Notes under the pieces: model-generated
The model's database searches: none
Told to the model about the DNA's origin: nothing
What the model saw: the letters and a program-made list of their open reading frames with translations, nothing else
Made by a program: the position numbers and the translations under genes
Shown: positions 1 to 9,660 of the stretch, piece by piece
Layout of the letters: each line of letters starts with the position of its first letter
Position numbering within the stretch: the stretch's first letter is position 1
Origin: Humulus lupulus
Taxonomy: Eukaryota; Streptophyta; Magnoliopsida; Rosales; Cannabaceae
Reading direction: 5' to 3'
Length of the DNA: 64,000 bases
NCBI RefSeq assembly: GCF_963169125.1
Contig: NC_084795.1
Span: 95,538,911 to 95,602,910 of the forward strand

Positions 1-134
1 ACATAATATAATCAGTTATCATATAGATATTATTAAACATATAATTACTCATTAAATCTCAATTATTCCATTAATGCCCTCCTGGCACACTAATCAAGGC
101 TCTTAAGCCTTATTAGCGAATTTGGGCCGTTACA
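1..134 (-). mobile_element. Tekay-type LTR, 5' end only (runs off the window)
   Basis: Read on the minus strand, the segment starts TGTAACGGCCCAAATTCG at 134 and continues with the 'AATAAGGCTT..GCCTTGATTAG' block that also opens the LTRs at 3228, 56628 and 63808. It is therefore the 5' end of a minus-strand Tekay-family LTR. It interrupts the gag of the Tat element to its right just after the residues GARCHCF. The rest of the insertion lies left of the window, so LTR length and target duplication cannot be checked. Confidence 0.8.
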
Positions 135-1256
135 ACAACAAAGCAATGGCACCTGGCTCCGCTACTAATCCCCCTTAACTTCATCAGGTCATTAAAAGCG
201 TCCAGTTGGTACATAGGATATGTGTTTCCTTCATATGGGGTCATATGAGGCTCCTTGAAGTTGGCTGGGAGCCGGATGGCTTGGATTTCCTTAATGAAGG
301 GTGATTCATGGTCGAACTCGTCCTCAATGGCTTGTCCTTCGGATGTGGTGATGTTCATGCTTTGCATGCTCCTCATTTCTGTGTCAAGGTCTTGTCTCCT
401 CTTGTTCAAGGAGTCTCTCAACGTGGATGGGCTAGCATCTCCCTTTCCTTTTCCTTCCCGAGGTGCCATAGGAGGTGTAGTCCTTTTATCCTCCTTTTTC
501 TTGTTGAGTTCTTTGCGTAGATCTGGGGGCGTTGTCCTCGAGGTGAGTTTGACGTCATTACGAGGGCTAGCGTTGTTCTTCTGCTCTAGCCCATGGGGCT
601 GTTTCAGTGGTCTACGACGTTCGTGCTGCTTCGTCTAGGGGTATTACTGGTGGATAGTCGAGTCCTTCCAGCGTCTACCGGCACAGTGGTTTCTGCCCCC
701 TCTTGACCTCTCTCTTTTCGCTTAGGGAGAGATATGTTTGATTTCCCTTGTAACAGGTCATTTAACACCTCTTGCATGTTCTCTAAGGTGGTTTCTAGCC
801 TTTGGTTCTTGCGGTGCAGTTCACGTATCTCCTCTTCATAGAATCGAGATCAAGAAATCGAGCTCACGGAATGGACCCGGGGATGCTTGTCAGGTCTGCG
901 CGTCGATGGGCCCGGATCTTGCCGACCGAAGTTTGGCACCTACGGCGGCCTTGGGGGCGGGAACTCGCTGGCATCTCTTGCAGGGGAAGCTATTGACCTT
1001 GGATGATTCTCATCTGGTGGGACGGCCGGGGATGAGGCCTCCCTCTCATCTTTGTGAACCTTGGGTTCCTTTGGGGCCTCCACACATCTGGGTAGCGGAG
1101 GATTCTTCATGGAGGCCTTCAGCTGATCTCCATCAAGGTGCACCTCCACCTCTCGTGGCTCTCTCAGTCATTTAGAACGTCTTGGCATTTTTTCCTGCAA
1201 AAATTAATGGAAGAACAATGGCTTGATACTTATTCTTCCCACAGATGGCGCCAAAC
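135..1256 (-). pseudogene. Tat-type Ty3 gag fragment and leader (element C)
   Basis: This minus-strand fragment encodes the N-terminal part of a Tat-lineage Gag. From the LTR end (1257) the leader gives a primer-binding site of the GTTTGGCGCCATCTGTGGG type, then a gag start reading M-P-R-R-S-K, followed at once by a stop. A second block (about 1149-940) has EVHLDGDQLKAS and a third (469-135) has a basic MAPREGKGKG stretch, then MTPYEGNTYPMYQLDAFND and KLRGISSGARCHCF. These blocks match element A's Gag (EVHLDREQLRAS; YEGTSNPKYHLDAFND), which fixes frame and order. The capsid core is missing because a Tekay LTR was inserted at 134/135. Several frameshifts separate the blocks, so no Gag can be made. 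Plus-strand ORFs over this stretch are shadows. Confidence 0.85.
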
Positions 1257-1450
1257 TGTTGACGGTAAGAACTCGTCAACGATTTAAGGTTAGAAAACTC
1301 AAATTATGTTGTGAAAGATAGCTGAGAATAAGATGGAATGAACTTGGAAGAGAAGAGAATGTAGAACTTTAATGATGCAAAGATCATATATCCCTGAATT
1401 GTCTGTCCATACAATGAATTTTACAACCCCCAACCCTCAAGGGTCGAAAC

Positions 1451-1460
1451 CTATTTATAG
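1451..1460 (-). promoter_or_regulatory. LTR TATA box (element C)
   Basis: CTATAAATAG on the minus strand, about 200 bp before the LTR end. The same decamer sits at the same relative position in the sister LTRs at 5005 and 21511, which supports it as the retroelement core promoter. Confidence 0.6.
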
Positions 1461-2001
1461 GTGGGCTCTATTGGCCCCTGATACAAGTAGGTCCCAGGGG
1501 ACAAGGACGTATGCAGGTTCACTGTTAGGATAGTGGCTCAAGACATAGTGGTGTCTACCTTGAAAATGCCAAAGTAGTGGTGCAGGACATCATACTGTCG
1601 ACTTTGGTATATGGTCGGGGGTGCTCAGGTAATGCCTCCACCCTCCGTACATGTTCGTACCACCATTACTAGTCAGACAGGGATGATAGGGCCACGTCTC
1701 TGTCCTCTTCATGATTGTACATCCCATATCAGTACATGTACCTTGCACCCAGTCGTCCTCATCAATTCATGTTTGGCACCTAAGGATTATTTGACATAAC
1801 CGTTTGGTGTTTTCAAGTGCTCCTCGTATGCATATTGAGGAGGCTCCAAACTTTATATGTCAAGAGAAGCCAAGGTGCGGGGGAATCTCGGTAGTGGTAC
1901 CTACTTCTAGAAGGGAACTAGGGCCTCTTCAGCGAGGCACAGGGTGTTGGTGGCAAGACAAGGTGCACGTGGGAGATGGAGCCAGGCTGCACCATCGCAT
2001 A

Positions 2002-2061
2002 GTGAGGCTGGCCTACTGTGGTCACATGGAGGCGAGGCTGGCTTGTTGCAGTCACATGGAG
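2002..2061 (-). repeat. 30-bp tandem duplication in the LTR U3
   Basis: Two consecutive copies of a 30-bp unit (plus strand GAGGCTGGC...CACATGGAGGC) differing at a few central bases. Just beyond it (2105-2165) the 15-mer GCCAGCCGAGGACCC occurs twice, flanking an imperfect GC-rich palindrome (CCCGCGCACAT ... ATGTGCACGCGGG). Confidence 0.7.
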
Positions 2062-2283
2062 GCGAGGCACGATGTCTTTCGTAGATGCGACGCACGTTCG
2101 AGAGGCCAGCCGAGGACCCGCGCACATCGAAGGTCATGTGCACGCGGGAAGCCAGCCGAGGACCCTCGCATAGCGAGGGTGGCTCTCTTAGCCCAACTCC
2201 TCTGATGCCATGTGATGCCCTTGCCCCTTCGTACATGTGGAAAGTAGCCAAGTGAGGCTCTCGCCCCTTCATCCCACTAGCAT

Positions 2284-2776
2284 GTGTCTCATAGTCTTTA
2301 AGGTGCCTTGTAGTGTAGAGGTACTCCTGAACGAAATTCACAAGGGAAGAATTCCCACATTCACAGAAGTACTTTCCCACGTTTGATTTAAAAGTTATAT
2401 CACTCAGGAATGTGTGATTGGATTCCTGGTAATAGAAATGGAAGAACCCCGTGTTTCTTTGGTTGGGGTTGGATTTTCGAACGAGCAGGTAGTTGATCTC
2501 GTGAGGGGTAGGCACATGCCACTTTTTATGATTATATAGGATATAGAGTGCTGAAAGTACTCTATATTCATTGGGAGTTTTTTGGAATGGGGCATCCTTG
2601 AAATATTTGGCCACCCCTCGGAAAAAGTCACGCAAGGGAAAAATTTCCCCTGCTTCTATGTGGTGCCTCGACCAGGCGCTAAAGGTACCTCCGGGCACGT
2701 TTGCTCTCTGGTTGAGTGAAGGCTCATATAAAGTAATCCCATCAAGTTCATACTTCTTTGGATACTTTGCCATCAT
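2284..2776 (-). pseudogene. Antisense-ORF protein fragment of a Tat element (PF04195-like)
   Basis: A clean minus-strand frame from 2776 starts MMAKYPKKYELDG and contains FPLRDFFRGVAKYFKDAPFQ, NEYRVLSALYILYNHKKW and PTPHEINYLLVRKSNP, then FFHFYYQ. The pattern (leading FPL, 'AP.Q..PN.YRVL.AL', then 'P..EI.YL...K.NP') recurs in antisense ORFs of elements A and B and at 63809-64000. It resembles the plant family called 'putative gypsy type transposon' (Pfam Transposase_28, from memory). Such ORFs lie antisense between INT and the 3' LTR of Tat elements, so this piece implies a plus-strand Tat element cut by element C on its left (near 2283) and by element D on its right (3228). The molecular function is unknown. 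The frame runs on into C's LTR, but the residues after about DYETHASG are LTR-derived. Confidence 0.7.
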
Positions 2777-3227
2777 CCTGGTCGATATGACGCTTGGAGG
2801 GGCGATGTACTATGGCACTTCTGCTCATGGGCCCTCATGTGGAAGGGCTTTAGGTTGAATTTTTGGTGGTGCAACGTTCAATGGTTGAAATTCGTTCGAA
2901 GGACTGTCGGTGTCAGCAGATGGCTGGGTTGTAGGTGAGTTTGGGGTTTTTCTTTTGCTATGAAAAATGTGTTGATACGACCCATATTTTGTTGACTCTT
3001 TGGAGGATTTTGAGGAAGGCTGGTCATAGGAATTGGAGGTGGTGTCGAAGGCTATGAAAAAGGCAGAGAAGGTTGTTCCTAATCCTAGAACAGTAGAGCA
3101 AGCAGGTCACTATCTATTTGTCTCTCACCACCCCAGGGATCATGCATGAATATTTGAGAAGAGTGAAGGGGAAGTGAGAATCTACGACCAATAGAGAAAG
3201 AAGAAAAAGAAAAGTAAGGATAACGCT
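2777..3227. other. Non-coding flank of the antisense-ORF fragment
   Basis: About 450 bp without a supported reading frame. It lies upstream of the antisense ORF start and ends purine-rich, immediately before element D's LTR. It is probably remaining 3' internal sequence of the host Tat element. Nothing else is recognised. Confidence 0.4.
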
Positions 3228-3768
3228 TGTAACGACCCAAATTTCCTAATAAGGCTTAGGGCCTTGATTAGGGGGCTAGGACGGTGAATTATGGAATTAT
3301 ATGATTATATGATTTTTATGTGTATCATTACGTGATTATGCGAGTTATATTATAGTATGACTTGATATGCATGTTTAGGTGTATTAAATATGCATGTGGA
3401 CCCATTGCTGTTTAATTGGGTAAGTTTCATAATTTGGCCCGTTTTGGGGATATTTGGCATATATGTGGTATGTGTGTGGCACTTCAATATTATTTGGTTA
3501 TGCATGGGTTACTCAACATGAGTCGATCCTAGGAAGCAAGTTCGCGATTTGGTCATAACAGGGTCAAATATTGGGCTCGAGGAGAGCCTAGGGGTAATTT
3601 AGTAATTTAATACATTACCGGGTTCGGGTAATGGGGGGAATTATTTGGTAATTATTTGAGGATAATGGGAGAAACGAGAATTGTGAGAGTGTTATGGCTC
3701 TAGGGGAAATATGGTATTTTGAGCCAAAATCAGTTATTTAGTCAACTTTTCTATCAACTGAAGGTAAC
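3228..3768 (+). mobile_element. Tekay LTR of element D, left part
   Basis: Starts TGTAACGACCCAAATTTCC, the family LTR start also seen (minus strand) at 134, 56628 and 63808. It is interrupted after GAAGGTAAC at 3768 by Tat element A and resumes at about 15995. The combined LTR is about 2.15 kb, fitting the 2.35 kb of the relatives once a small deletion at the right junction is allowed for. Confidence 0.85.
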
Positions 3769-4229
3769 TGAGAATGTGGGGTAATTTCCCATGAAATATT
3801 TAAATTAGAGTTCATTGTTGAAGGCTTTGTGTATGGAGGCGCCTCGCTATGCGGAAAGCTACTTGCCAAGACGTCGCCAAGTGAGGTAACGTTAAAAAAG
3901 GCCTCGCATCCTGCCTGAAATGCGAAAGCGTGTAGCTCGAGTACACTTGAACACCTGTACATGGAGTCGCTTGCCAAGAACACCTTCCTTAGAAGACCCA
4001 ATGTGAGACCCTCATGAAGCTTCCCGTGCATCATGCGGAGAGGTCTCTAGACGAATCAACCTCAACAAGCCTCTCGCGCATGCCTAAGGACCCATGTATG
4101 GGTCCCCTGAGAAGTCACTCTCGCAATGTGCAGCGCACAGAGAGGAGGGTGTCACGTCGTGGCACCGTTGCGCGGGGCCAAGATACTCATTCGAGTTGGC
4201 GCAAGGTCCGCAAGGAGAATAGTCCCTCG

Positions 4230-4355
4230 CTGCGCAAGGGCCGTCGCGTGAGGGATCGTCGCGCAAGTGTCGTGTTGCAAGGGGCTGTGGTGCGAGGGCC
4301 GCTGCGTGAGTGCCATGGCGTGAGGGGCGCTGCGTGAGGATCGTTGTGCAAGGCT
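4230..4355 (+). repeat. GC-rich 14-15 bp minisatellite in the LTR U3
   Basis: About eight degenerate copies of a unit near GAGGGTCGCTGCGY, strongly GC- and CpG-rich against AT-rich surroundings. The homologous array in the 3' LTR (about 15536-15665) has about nine copies, so unit number differs between the two LTRs of one element. Confidence 0.75.
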
Positions 4356-5004
4356 TTGAGCCTCACTATACTTTCCAAGAGGCCCACAGGGAGGAAGAGG
4401 CTTCGAGTTGTGGGGCTGAGTAAGTGAAGAGGGACCTCGTTATGAGAGGCGCTGCGTGCCCAAATGCCAAACTCCATCATTGCTGGAACCACATGCCTAG
4501 ATGCCTCACTGTACTAGGCTCCGTCCTCCGCACCTCATGATGTGGCGTTGTTGCACGACAGTGGCTCACTACCTAAGGCCCACCTCTTAGAAGTGCCTGC
4601 ACGTGGATACTTGGTAAAGGGAGTTCCTTCTACGTAAACGAAGAGCCCACACTATTCTCTAACACTTAGAAGAATAGAAGGAGGATTGGAGGGAAATGGT
4701 ACCTTAAAGATGAAAGATGGACCACCAGGTACAAGGTGTGCATATGAGTACGGAATATACAACTGTAAAGGTGGCAAATGCATGGCTTTGACATCTATGT
4801 CCGACATGAAGTGGAGACAGGAATGAGTATGTGAAGTGGTGGCACATTCTGCATGCCTCTAAACAAGTACGAGAGCCGACAGCACTACGCACTGCACCAC
4901 TACCCTGACAACATACCTATGTACTGCCCCACTACCCTAACAATGTACCTACGTACAATCTTGTCCATTGGGACCACCTTGTATCAGAGGCCAATAGAGC
5001 CCAT

Positions 5005-5014
5005 CTATAAATAG
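5005..5014 (+). promoter_or_regulatory. LTR TATA box (element A)
   Basis: CTATAAATAG about 200 bp before the LTR end, at the same place as in the sister LTRs (1451-1460 minus, 21511-21520 plus). Confidence 0.65.
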
Positions 5015-5207
5015 GCTTCAACCTCTCAGGCTTAGGGGTTGGAAAATTCTTTGTATGCACAGACAATTAAGGAATATACAATTTTTGCTCCATTGTAGTC
5101 TTGCATTTTTGCTCTTTCAAGTTCTTTTCATCTTCTTCCTACATATCTTTTGCAATACAACTTGAGTTTTCTGACCTTATATCGTTGACGAGTTCTCACC
5201 GTCAACA

Positions 5208-5230
5208 GTTCGGTGCCGTCTATGGGAACG
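5208..5230 (+). other. Primer-binding site of element A
   Basis: GTTCGGTGCCGTCTATGGG directly after the LTR end. It is a slightly decayed form of the TTTGGCGCCGTCTGTGGG-type site common in Tat elements; element C keeps GTTTGGCGCCATCTGTGGG. The exact tRNA primer was not determined. Confidence 0.75.
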
Positions 5231-6811
5231 ACAAGCATCAATCCAACGTTCTTTCGTCACTTCCAAAGAAAAATTCCAAGGCGTTCAAAACACTTGCGGC
5301 AATTACAAGATGTTGAGGTTCACCTGGACAGGGAGCAACTGAGGGCCTCCCGGAAAGGACCTCCTCCACCTAAGCATGGGGATACGCTGGTGGAATATCC
5401 TCCCCCAAGGGAGGAGAAGGAAGCATCACCCTGACTATCCGGCCCAATGGAGGTCATCCAGAGCCATCAGCGCAACCACATCCTCGGTCCCCAGTGGCAC
5501 CACGCTCTTGCCCCCGAGACCCGGGTCCCTCAAGGCGAAGGCCAAGCAAGAGTCCCCAAGTACACTCGGTGAGTTCCAGCTCAAGAACTCGTTTCTATGA
5601 GGATGAGAATTGCGAGTTACACAAGAAGAATCGAAGGTTGGAAACTACCCTAGAGAACATGCATGAGGTTTTAAACGGCCTTCTACAAGGAAAGTCAAGC
5701 GTACCCCCTCCAAAGCATAAAGAGAAAGACCGAGAAAAAGGGTAAACCACTGTCCCCGTGGACGATGGGAGACCCGACTTTCCACTAGTAACACCCCCAG
5801 ATGAAGTAACATGAGGGACCTAGGCCGGCGAAATACCCCTGGGAGCAAAGGCGGGGGGACAACGATGGACGTAAGAACGAATCTGAGGTCAACTCTAAGG
5901 AGGCGCTGCCTGACCTAAGAGAAAAGCTCAATGGGAGGAGGTCAGAAGTAAGGATGACACCTCCTATGGTCCCTCCAAAGGGCAGAGAAAAGAGAAAGGT
6001 CAATCCTACCGAGATGAGGGACTCCTTCCATGGGAGGGGACAGGAGCTAGGCATCGAGATGAGGAGCCTTCGGAGCAAGATCGTCACGGGGTCAGGGGGG
6101 CACATTAACGATGAAGAGTTCGAATACGATTAAGCTTTCACGTGAGAAATCCAGTTGGAATGACTCCCGACTAACTTTAAAGAACCCCATATGACCCCAT
6201 ACGAGGGTACCTCAAACCCCAAGTACCACTTGGACGCCTTCAATGATTTAATGAAGCTAAGAGGGATCAATAGAAGAGCAAGGTGTCACTGTTTCCCTGT
6301 CGCGCTGAAAGGGTCTACTTACAAATGGTTTAAGAGGCTAAGGCCAGGGACCATTAGGTCATGGCAGCAATTTTCTTACAAGTTTCTCCAACAACATCAC
6401 GCCGTGCGCGATTACACCATACCGGCCCCTAGTCTCGTTAACATAAAGCAAGGTGAAGGAGAATGCTTAAAGAGCTATCTTCATAGGTTCAACATGGAGC
6501 CGGCCAAGGTGGGAAGCCTAACTAGGGTGGAACTCAAGATGGAAATCACGGCTGGAGTGCGCCCACGTAGCAAGCTTTGGGATAATATGCTCAAAAGGGA
6601 AGTCACCGACTTAGATGACTTCTATAAAAGGGACCAAAAGTACATTCGTGTCGAGGATGGCCATGAGAACTTAAAGGTAGTAAAAAATGAATCCCATGTC
6701 AAGCCCTCATCCCATGAAGGATCGAATAGAGCAAAAAAGAAGAGGGCGTACGAGGGGCTGAGAGATGACCACAGAGAAGGCCCAAACGTAGAAGCGACCC
6801 CAGGCAAATGA
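5213..6811 (+). pseudogene. gag of element A (broken)
   Basis: Gag packages element RNA in cytoplasmic particles. The frame from 5213 runs through IPRRSKHLRQ, EVHLDREQLRAS and proline-rich sequence to a stop at 5434. Element C shows the native start as ATG CCA AGA CGT TCT (M-P-R-R-S-K); here that codon is ATT at 5273, so the original start is lost. A middle piece (5494-5745) has a charged, coiled-coil-like stretch (FYEDENCELHKKNRR). The capsid core is 6191-6811: MTPYEGTSNPKYHLDAFND, a 'STYKWFKRLRPGTIRSWQQF' block, 'SLVNIKQGEGECLKSYLHRF' and a lysine-rich tail. This is the standard retrotransposon Gag domain layout. At least two frame breaks separate the pieces. No zinc knuckle was recognised. 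Confidence 0.85.
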
Positions 6812-7020
6812 CTTACACCTTCTATACAAACCTGACAGACACCTGAGAATATACCTACCTCACGAATGAAGGTTGGGTTCCCTTCAAGAGCCCCCCACCA
6901 ATGAGAAAAGACCAGTCTAAGAGGGACCCTGTGTCATGAACCGGGAACAACGAGCCCTGAAGAGCTTTAAGGGAGAAAATGACTCAATCACTTTCACGGA
7001 GGAGGATGCATGAGGGATGC

Positions 7021-7562
7021 ACTTTCCCCACAATGATCCTTTGGTGTTGACAGTCCAATTGGCCAACATGCGGGTGCATCAGGTCCTCATAGACAACAGA
7101 AGTTCTGTGGATATCTTGTATCGCCCTGCCTTGGAGAAGATGAGTTTGGGCGTCTGACACCTAAAACCTTGCCAATCCTCCCTATACAGATTCACATGAG
7201 ACTTGATACAAACTTTAGGGGTGATCGAATTAGCACTAACCATAGGAGAATAACCCAGACAGACCACTGTCATGGAAAACTTCGTTGTGGTAGACGATGC
7301 TTCAGCTTTCAACGCGGTATTGAGGAGACCATCCCTAAGAGAATTGAAAGCGATAACTTCAATATATCACCTAGCTATCAATTTCCCAACTCTTGGGGGA
7401 ATAGCGAGTATGAAAGGGGAACAGAGAGAAGCGAGGGAGTGTTACAACACCTCCCTCCGCACCTTTGTAAAACTATGGGAACCAATGACGATGGTAGTAC
7501 ATCGGGGAGCGAACCCGTAAGAACTAGATCCCAGAGTCACAGAGGAGCTAGGGGCTGAACCT
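7021..7562 (+). pseudogene. Aspartic protease region of element A (broken)
   Basis: The frame [21 protein letters not shown] (about 7055-7125) is the protease active-site region. Tat proteases usually read D-G/N-G-S-S-A-D-I-L here; this copy has DNRSSVDIL, replacing the glycine after the catalytic aspartate pair. After a stop the fold continues in other frames (VVDDASAFNAVLRRPSLRELKA and LAINFPTLGGIASMKGEQREAREC, 7272-7520), which match the protease-to-RT linker of Tat pols. Frameshifts separate all the pieces. It lies between Gag and RT as expected and is non-functional. Confidence 0.75.
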
Positions 7563-8560
7563 GTGGAGGAGTTAGAGGAAATCATGGTGATGCAAGAGCC
7601 AATACAAAAGTTGAAGGTGGGAAAAAACCTTCAAGATGACACGAAGGAAAAGTTGGTGAGGTTTCTGAACGACAATCTGGATGTATTCTCTTGGAGTCAC
7701 GAAGACATGGTGGGGATAGATCCTTCCATCATGTGCCACCATTTAAATATTGCCCCCAAGGCAAGGCCCGTCAGGCATAAAAGGCAAGCGCTCGACCCGG
7801 AGAGATATGCAGCCTTGAAGGAGGAGGTTGACAAATTGAATGCGAATGGGTTTATCTACGAATCATTCTATCCTGCATGGGTATCGAACCCCGTCCTAGT
7901 TCCAAAACTGAATGGAAAATGGAGGACTTATGTGGACTTCTCTAACCTCAATAAGGCTTGTCCTAAGGACAACTTTCCGTTTCCGAGAATAGATCAACTA
8001 GTGGACGCGACAGCCGGACATGAGTTAATTTGCTTCATGGATGCTTACTTAGGATACAACTAGATACCCATGAGCTGAGCTGACGAAGAACAGACTTCAT
8101 TCATAACGGATAAAGGACTCTACTACGACAAAGTGATGCCTTTTGGATTGAAAAACACATGTGCCACCTATGAAAGATTGGTGAAAAAGATGTTCGCTAA
8201 CTAGATAGGAAGAAACATGGAGGTATACATTGATGAAATTTTGGTTAAGACCAAAAGTGCCAGAGAACTCAACGAGGACCTAAGTGAGATGTTCGACACA
8301 CTCCGGAGGTATCGAATGAAATTGAATCCACTCAGGTGCACTTTCGGAGTCTCCTCGGGAAAGTTCTTGGGTTCATGGTCAACTCCAGAGGAAATGAAGC
8401 TAATCCTGATAAGATAAAGGCCTTAGTAGAAATGAGCCCACCCAAGAACAAGAAAGAAGTGCAATGTCTAACGGGGCGGGTAGCAGCCCTTAACAGATTT
8501 ATTTCAAGGTCTACGGACAAGCGCCTCCCTTTCTTCAACATCCTAATAGGGAGCAAATAG
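7563..8560 (+). pseudogene. Reverse transcriptase of element A (broken)
   Basis: RT would copy element RNA into cDNA. 7563-8063 is a clean stretch holding the N-terminal linker (FLNDNLDVFSWSHEDMVGID), the conserved HLNI and KRQALDPER segments, the palm entry (NPVLVPKLNGKWRTYVDFSNLNKACPKD is split only by length limits here) and FPRIDQLVDATAGHELICFMDA. A stop at 8064 replaces the residue after GYN. The catalytic Y-I-D-D motif (8217 onward) reads YIDEILVKT, so the second catalytic aspartate is glutamate. The thumb/connection part (KFLGF.VNSRG, IKALVEMSPPKNKKEVQCLTGRVAALNRFISRS) continues in another frame to 8560. Stops, a frameshift and the active-site change make it inactive. Confidence 0.88.
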
Positions 8561-8890
8561 TTTGCTTGGGATGGAGATTGTTAGGACACTTTTACCAAAT
8601 TGAAGGAACACCTAGGGAAGCTGCCTTTGCTGGCTAAACCTAAAAAGGGCGAAAGGCTACACTTGTACTTGGCGGTATTTGAGCAAACCATAAGTGCTGC
8701 CCTGGTTAAAGGAGAGAAGAAGCACCAACAACCCGTGTACTACGTCAATAAACAGTTGGTAGATGCGGAAAACCGATACCCAGATATAGAGAAGTTAGCA
8801 TATGCATTAGTCGTGGCCTCAAGAAAGTTAAGGCCCTACTTCCACGCCCATGTAATCGAGGTACTCACTAATAGCCCTTTAAGATAGGTC
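8561..8890 (+). pseudogene. RNase H (first, Ty3-type) of element A (broken)
   Basis: After stops near 8558 and 8581, the frame from 8600 reads LGKLPLLAKPKKGERLHLYLAVFEQTISAALVKGEK (in segments), QQPVYYVNKQLVDAENRYPDIEKLAYALVVASRKLRPYFHAHVIEVLTN. This is the Ty3-type RNase H with the 'Y.AVS..A.S..L' strand decayed to YLAVFEQTISAAL and the conserved E-x-R-Y-P-x-x-E-K helix intact. In Tat elements this copy is usually catalytically degenerate and a second RNase H takes over; that second copy follows at about 9080. Confidence 0.82.
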
Positions 8891-9660
8891 TTGCACAAAC
8901 CTGAAACCTTGGGAAGACTGATGAAATGGTCGATTGAGTTAAGTAAACTCGACGTCACATATACCCTAAGGACCTCCATCAATGGGCAAGTGCTTGCAAA
9001 CTTCATAGTGGAGTTCACCTATAGACCAAATAAAGAAGGAGAAACAAGAGAGGATCAGTTGGTCGGGAAAGGAGAGAAAAGGAAGTATGAGGAATGGAGC
9101 AGCCAACGAAGGAGGAGTTAGAGCAGGTATCGTGATGACTGGACCCGAGGGACACAAGATGTATTGCGCGATACGATTTGGGTTTGAAGCCTCAAACAAC
9201 GAGGTGGAGTACGAAGCGCTCCTAGCTGGATTGCGGTTGGCCTAGGGGCTAAAGGTAACGTGTGTACACATTTTTAGTGACTCACAGTTGGTGGTGTTCC
9301 AGGTGAAGGGCGAGTATCAAGCAAGGGGTCCTAAGATGGTCGCATACTTAGAAAGGGTAACAGGCTACCTGGGGCAGTTGGAGGGGTATAGCATAGAGCA
9401 AATCCCAAGAGAGTGGAATACCCATGCCGATGCCCTCGCAAAGATGGCTTCCACTAAGGATGGAGATGTTCTCGAATCCATACCTGTGGAATACTTACCA
9501 AGGCCAAGCATCATTGATTCAGACATTCTTATGGTCAGCATCCCAAAGGAGTCATGGGCCGACCCAATTATAAACTACATGAAGGATGGAGCTCTACCAA
9601 CAGACAAGAGGGAGGCTCGGAGGCTGGTGTATAAGGCCACTCAGTACACCTTAGTTGACT
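8891..9660 (+). pseudogene. Second, archaeal-type RNase H (aRH) of element A (broken)
   Basis: The connection region (LMKWSIELSKLDVTY, INGQVLANFIVEFTY) leads to a second RNase H. In the frame near 9090-9245: GVRAGIVMTGPEGHKMYCAI, RFGFEASNNEVEYEALLAGL, then after a stop IFSDSQLVVFQVKGEYQARG (9270-9330) and IPREWNTHADALAKMAS. The NNEVEYEALLAGL helix, S-D-S-Q-L-V and N-x-x-A-D-A-L-A-K motifs are those of the aRH domain characteristic of the Tat clade. Catalytic Glu (in EYEAL), Asp (in SDSQL) and the last Asp (in ADALA) are visible, so the site looked complete before the frame broke. The tail (VEYLPRPSI..) is the usual linker to integrase. Confidence 0.85.

Larger units (their letters stand above)
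1257..2283 (-). mobile_element. Tat-type 5' LTR of element C
   Basis: On the minus strand the LTR ends ..GTTCTTACCGTCAACA at 1257, directly before the primer-binding site. This end matches the 3' ends of the LTR at 3769-5207 and the lone LTR ending at 21713. The distal (U3) half is GC-rich, with the 'GCATAGCGAGGGT' phrases seen in the other copies. The 5' boundary is only approximate (TG near 2283), judged from where the flanking antisense-ORF frame stops making sense. No target duplication was found. Confidence 0.75.
3769..5207 (+). mobile_element. 5' LTR of element A
   Basis: Starts TGAGAATGTGGGG and ends TCACCGTCAACA, next to the primer-binding site at 5208. The first 925 bp align without large gaps to the 3' LTR from 15070 (TGTGAAAGTTGG start). 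The last 200 bp match the LTR ends at 1257 and 21713, showing that several Tat families here share U5 but differ in U3. A TATA box (CTATAAATAG) lies at 5005-5014. Confidence 0.9.

Noticed and set aside
255..1175. Plus-strand proteins of 127 and 145 residues
   Set aside because: They overlap element C's gag on the other strand, whose frames match a known Gag; the plus-strand frames have no motif.
1804..2205. 133-residue plus-strand ORF
   Set aside because: Falls in the LTR of element C and is produced by GC-rich repeats.
4014..4492. Arg-rich ORFs on both strands in the LTR of element A
   Set aside because: Generated by the CpG-rich 14-15 bp minisatellite; the copies in the 3' LTR do not keep the frame.
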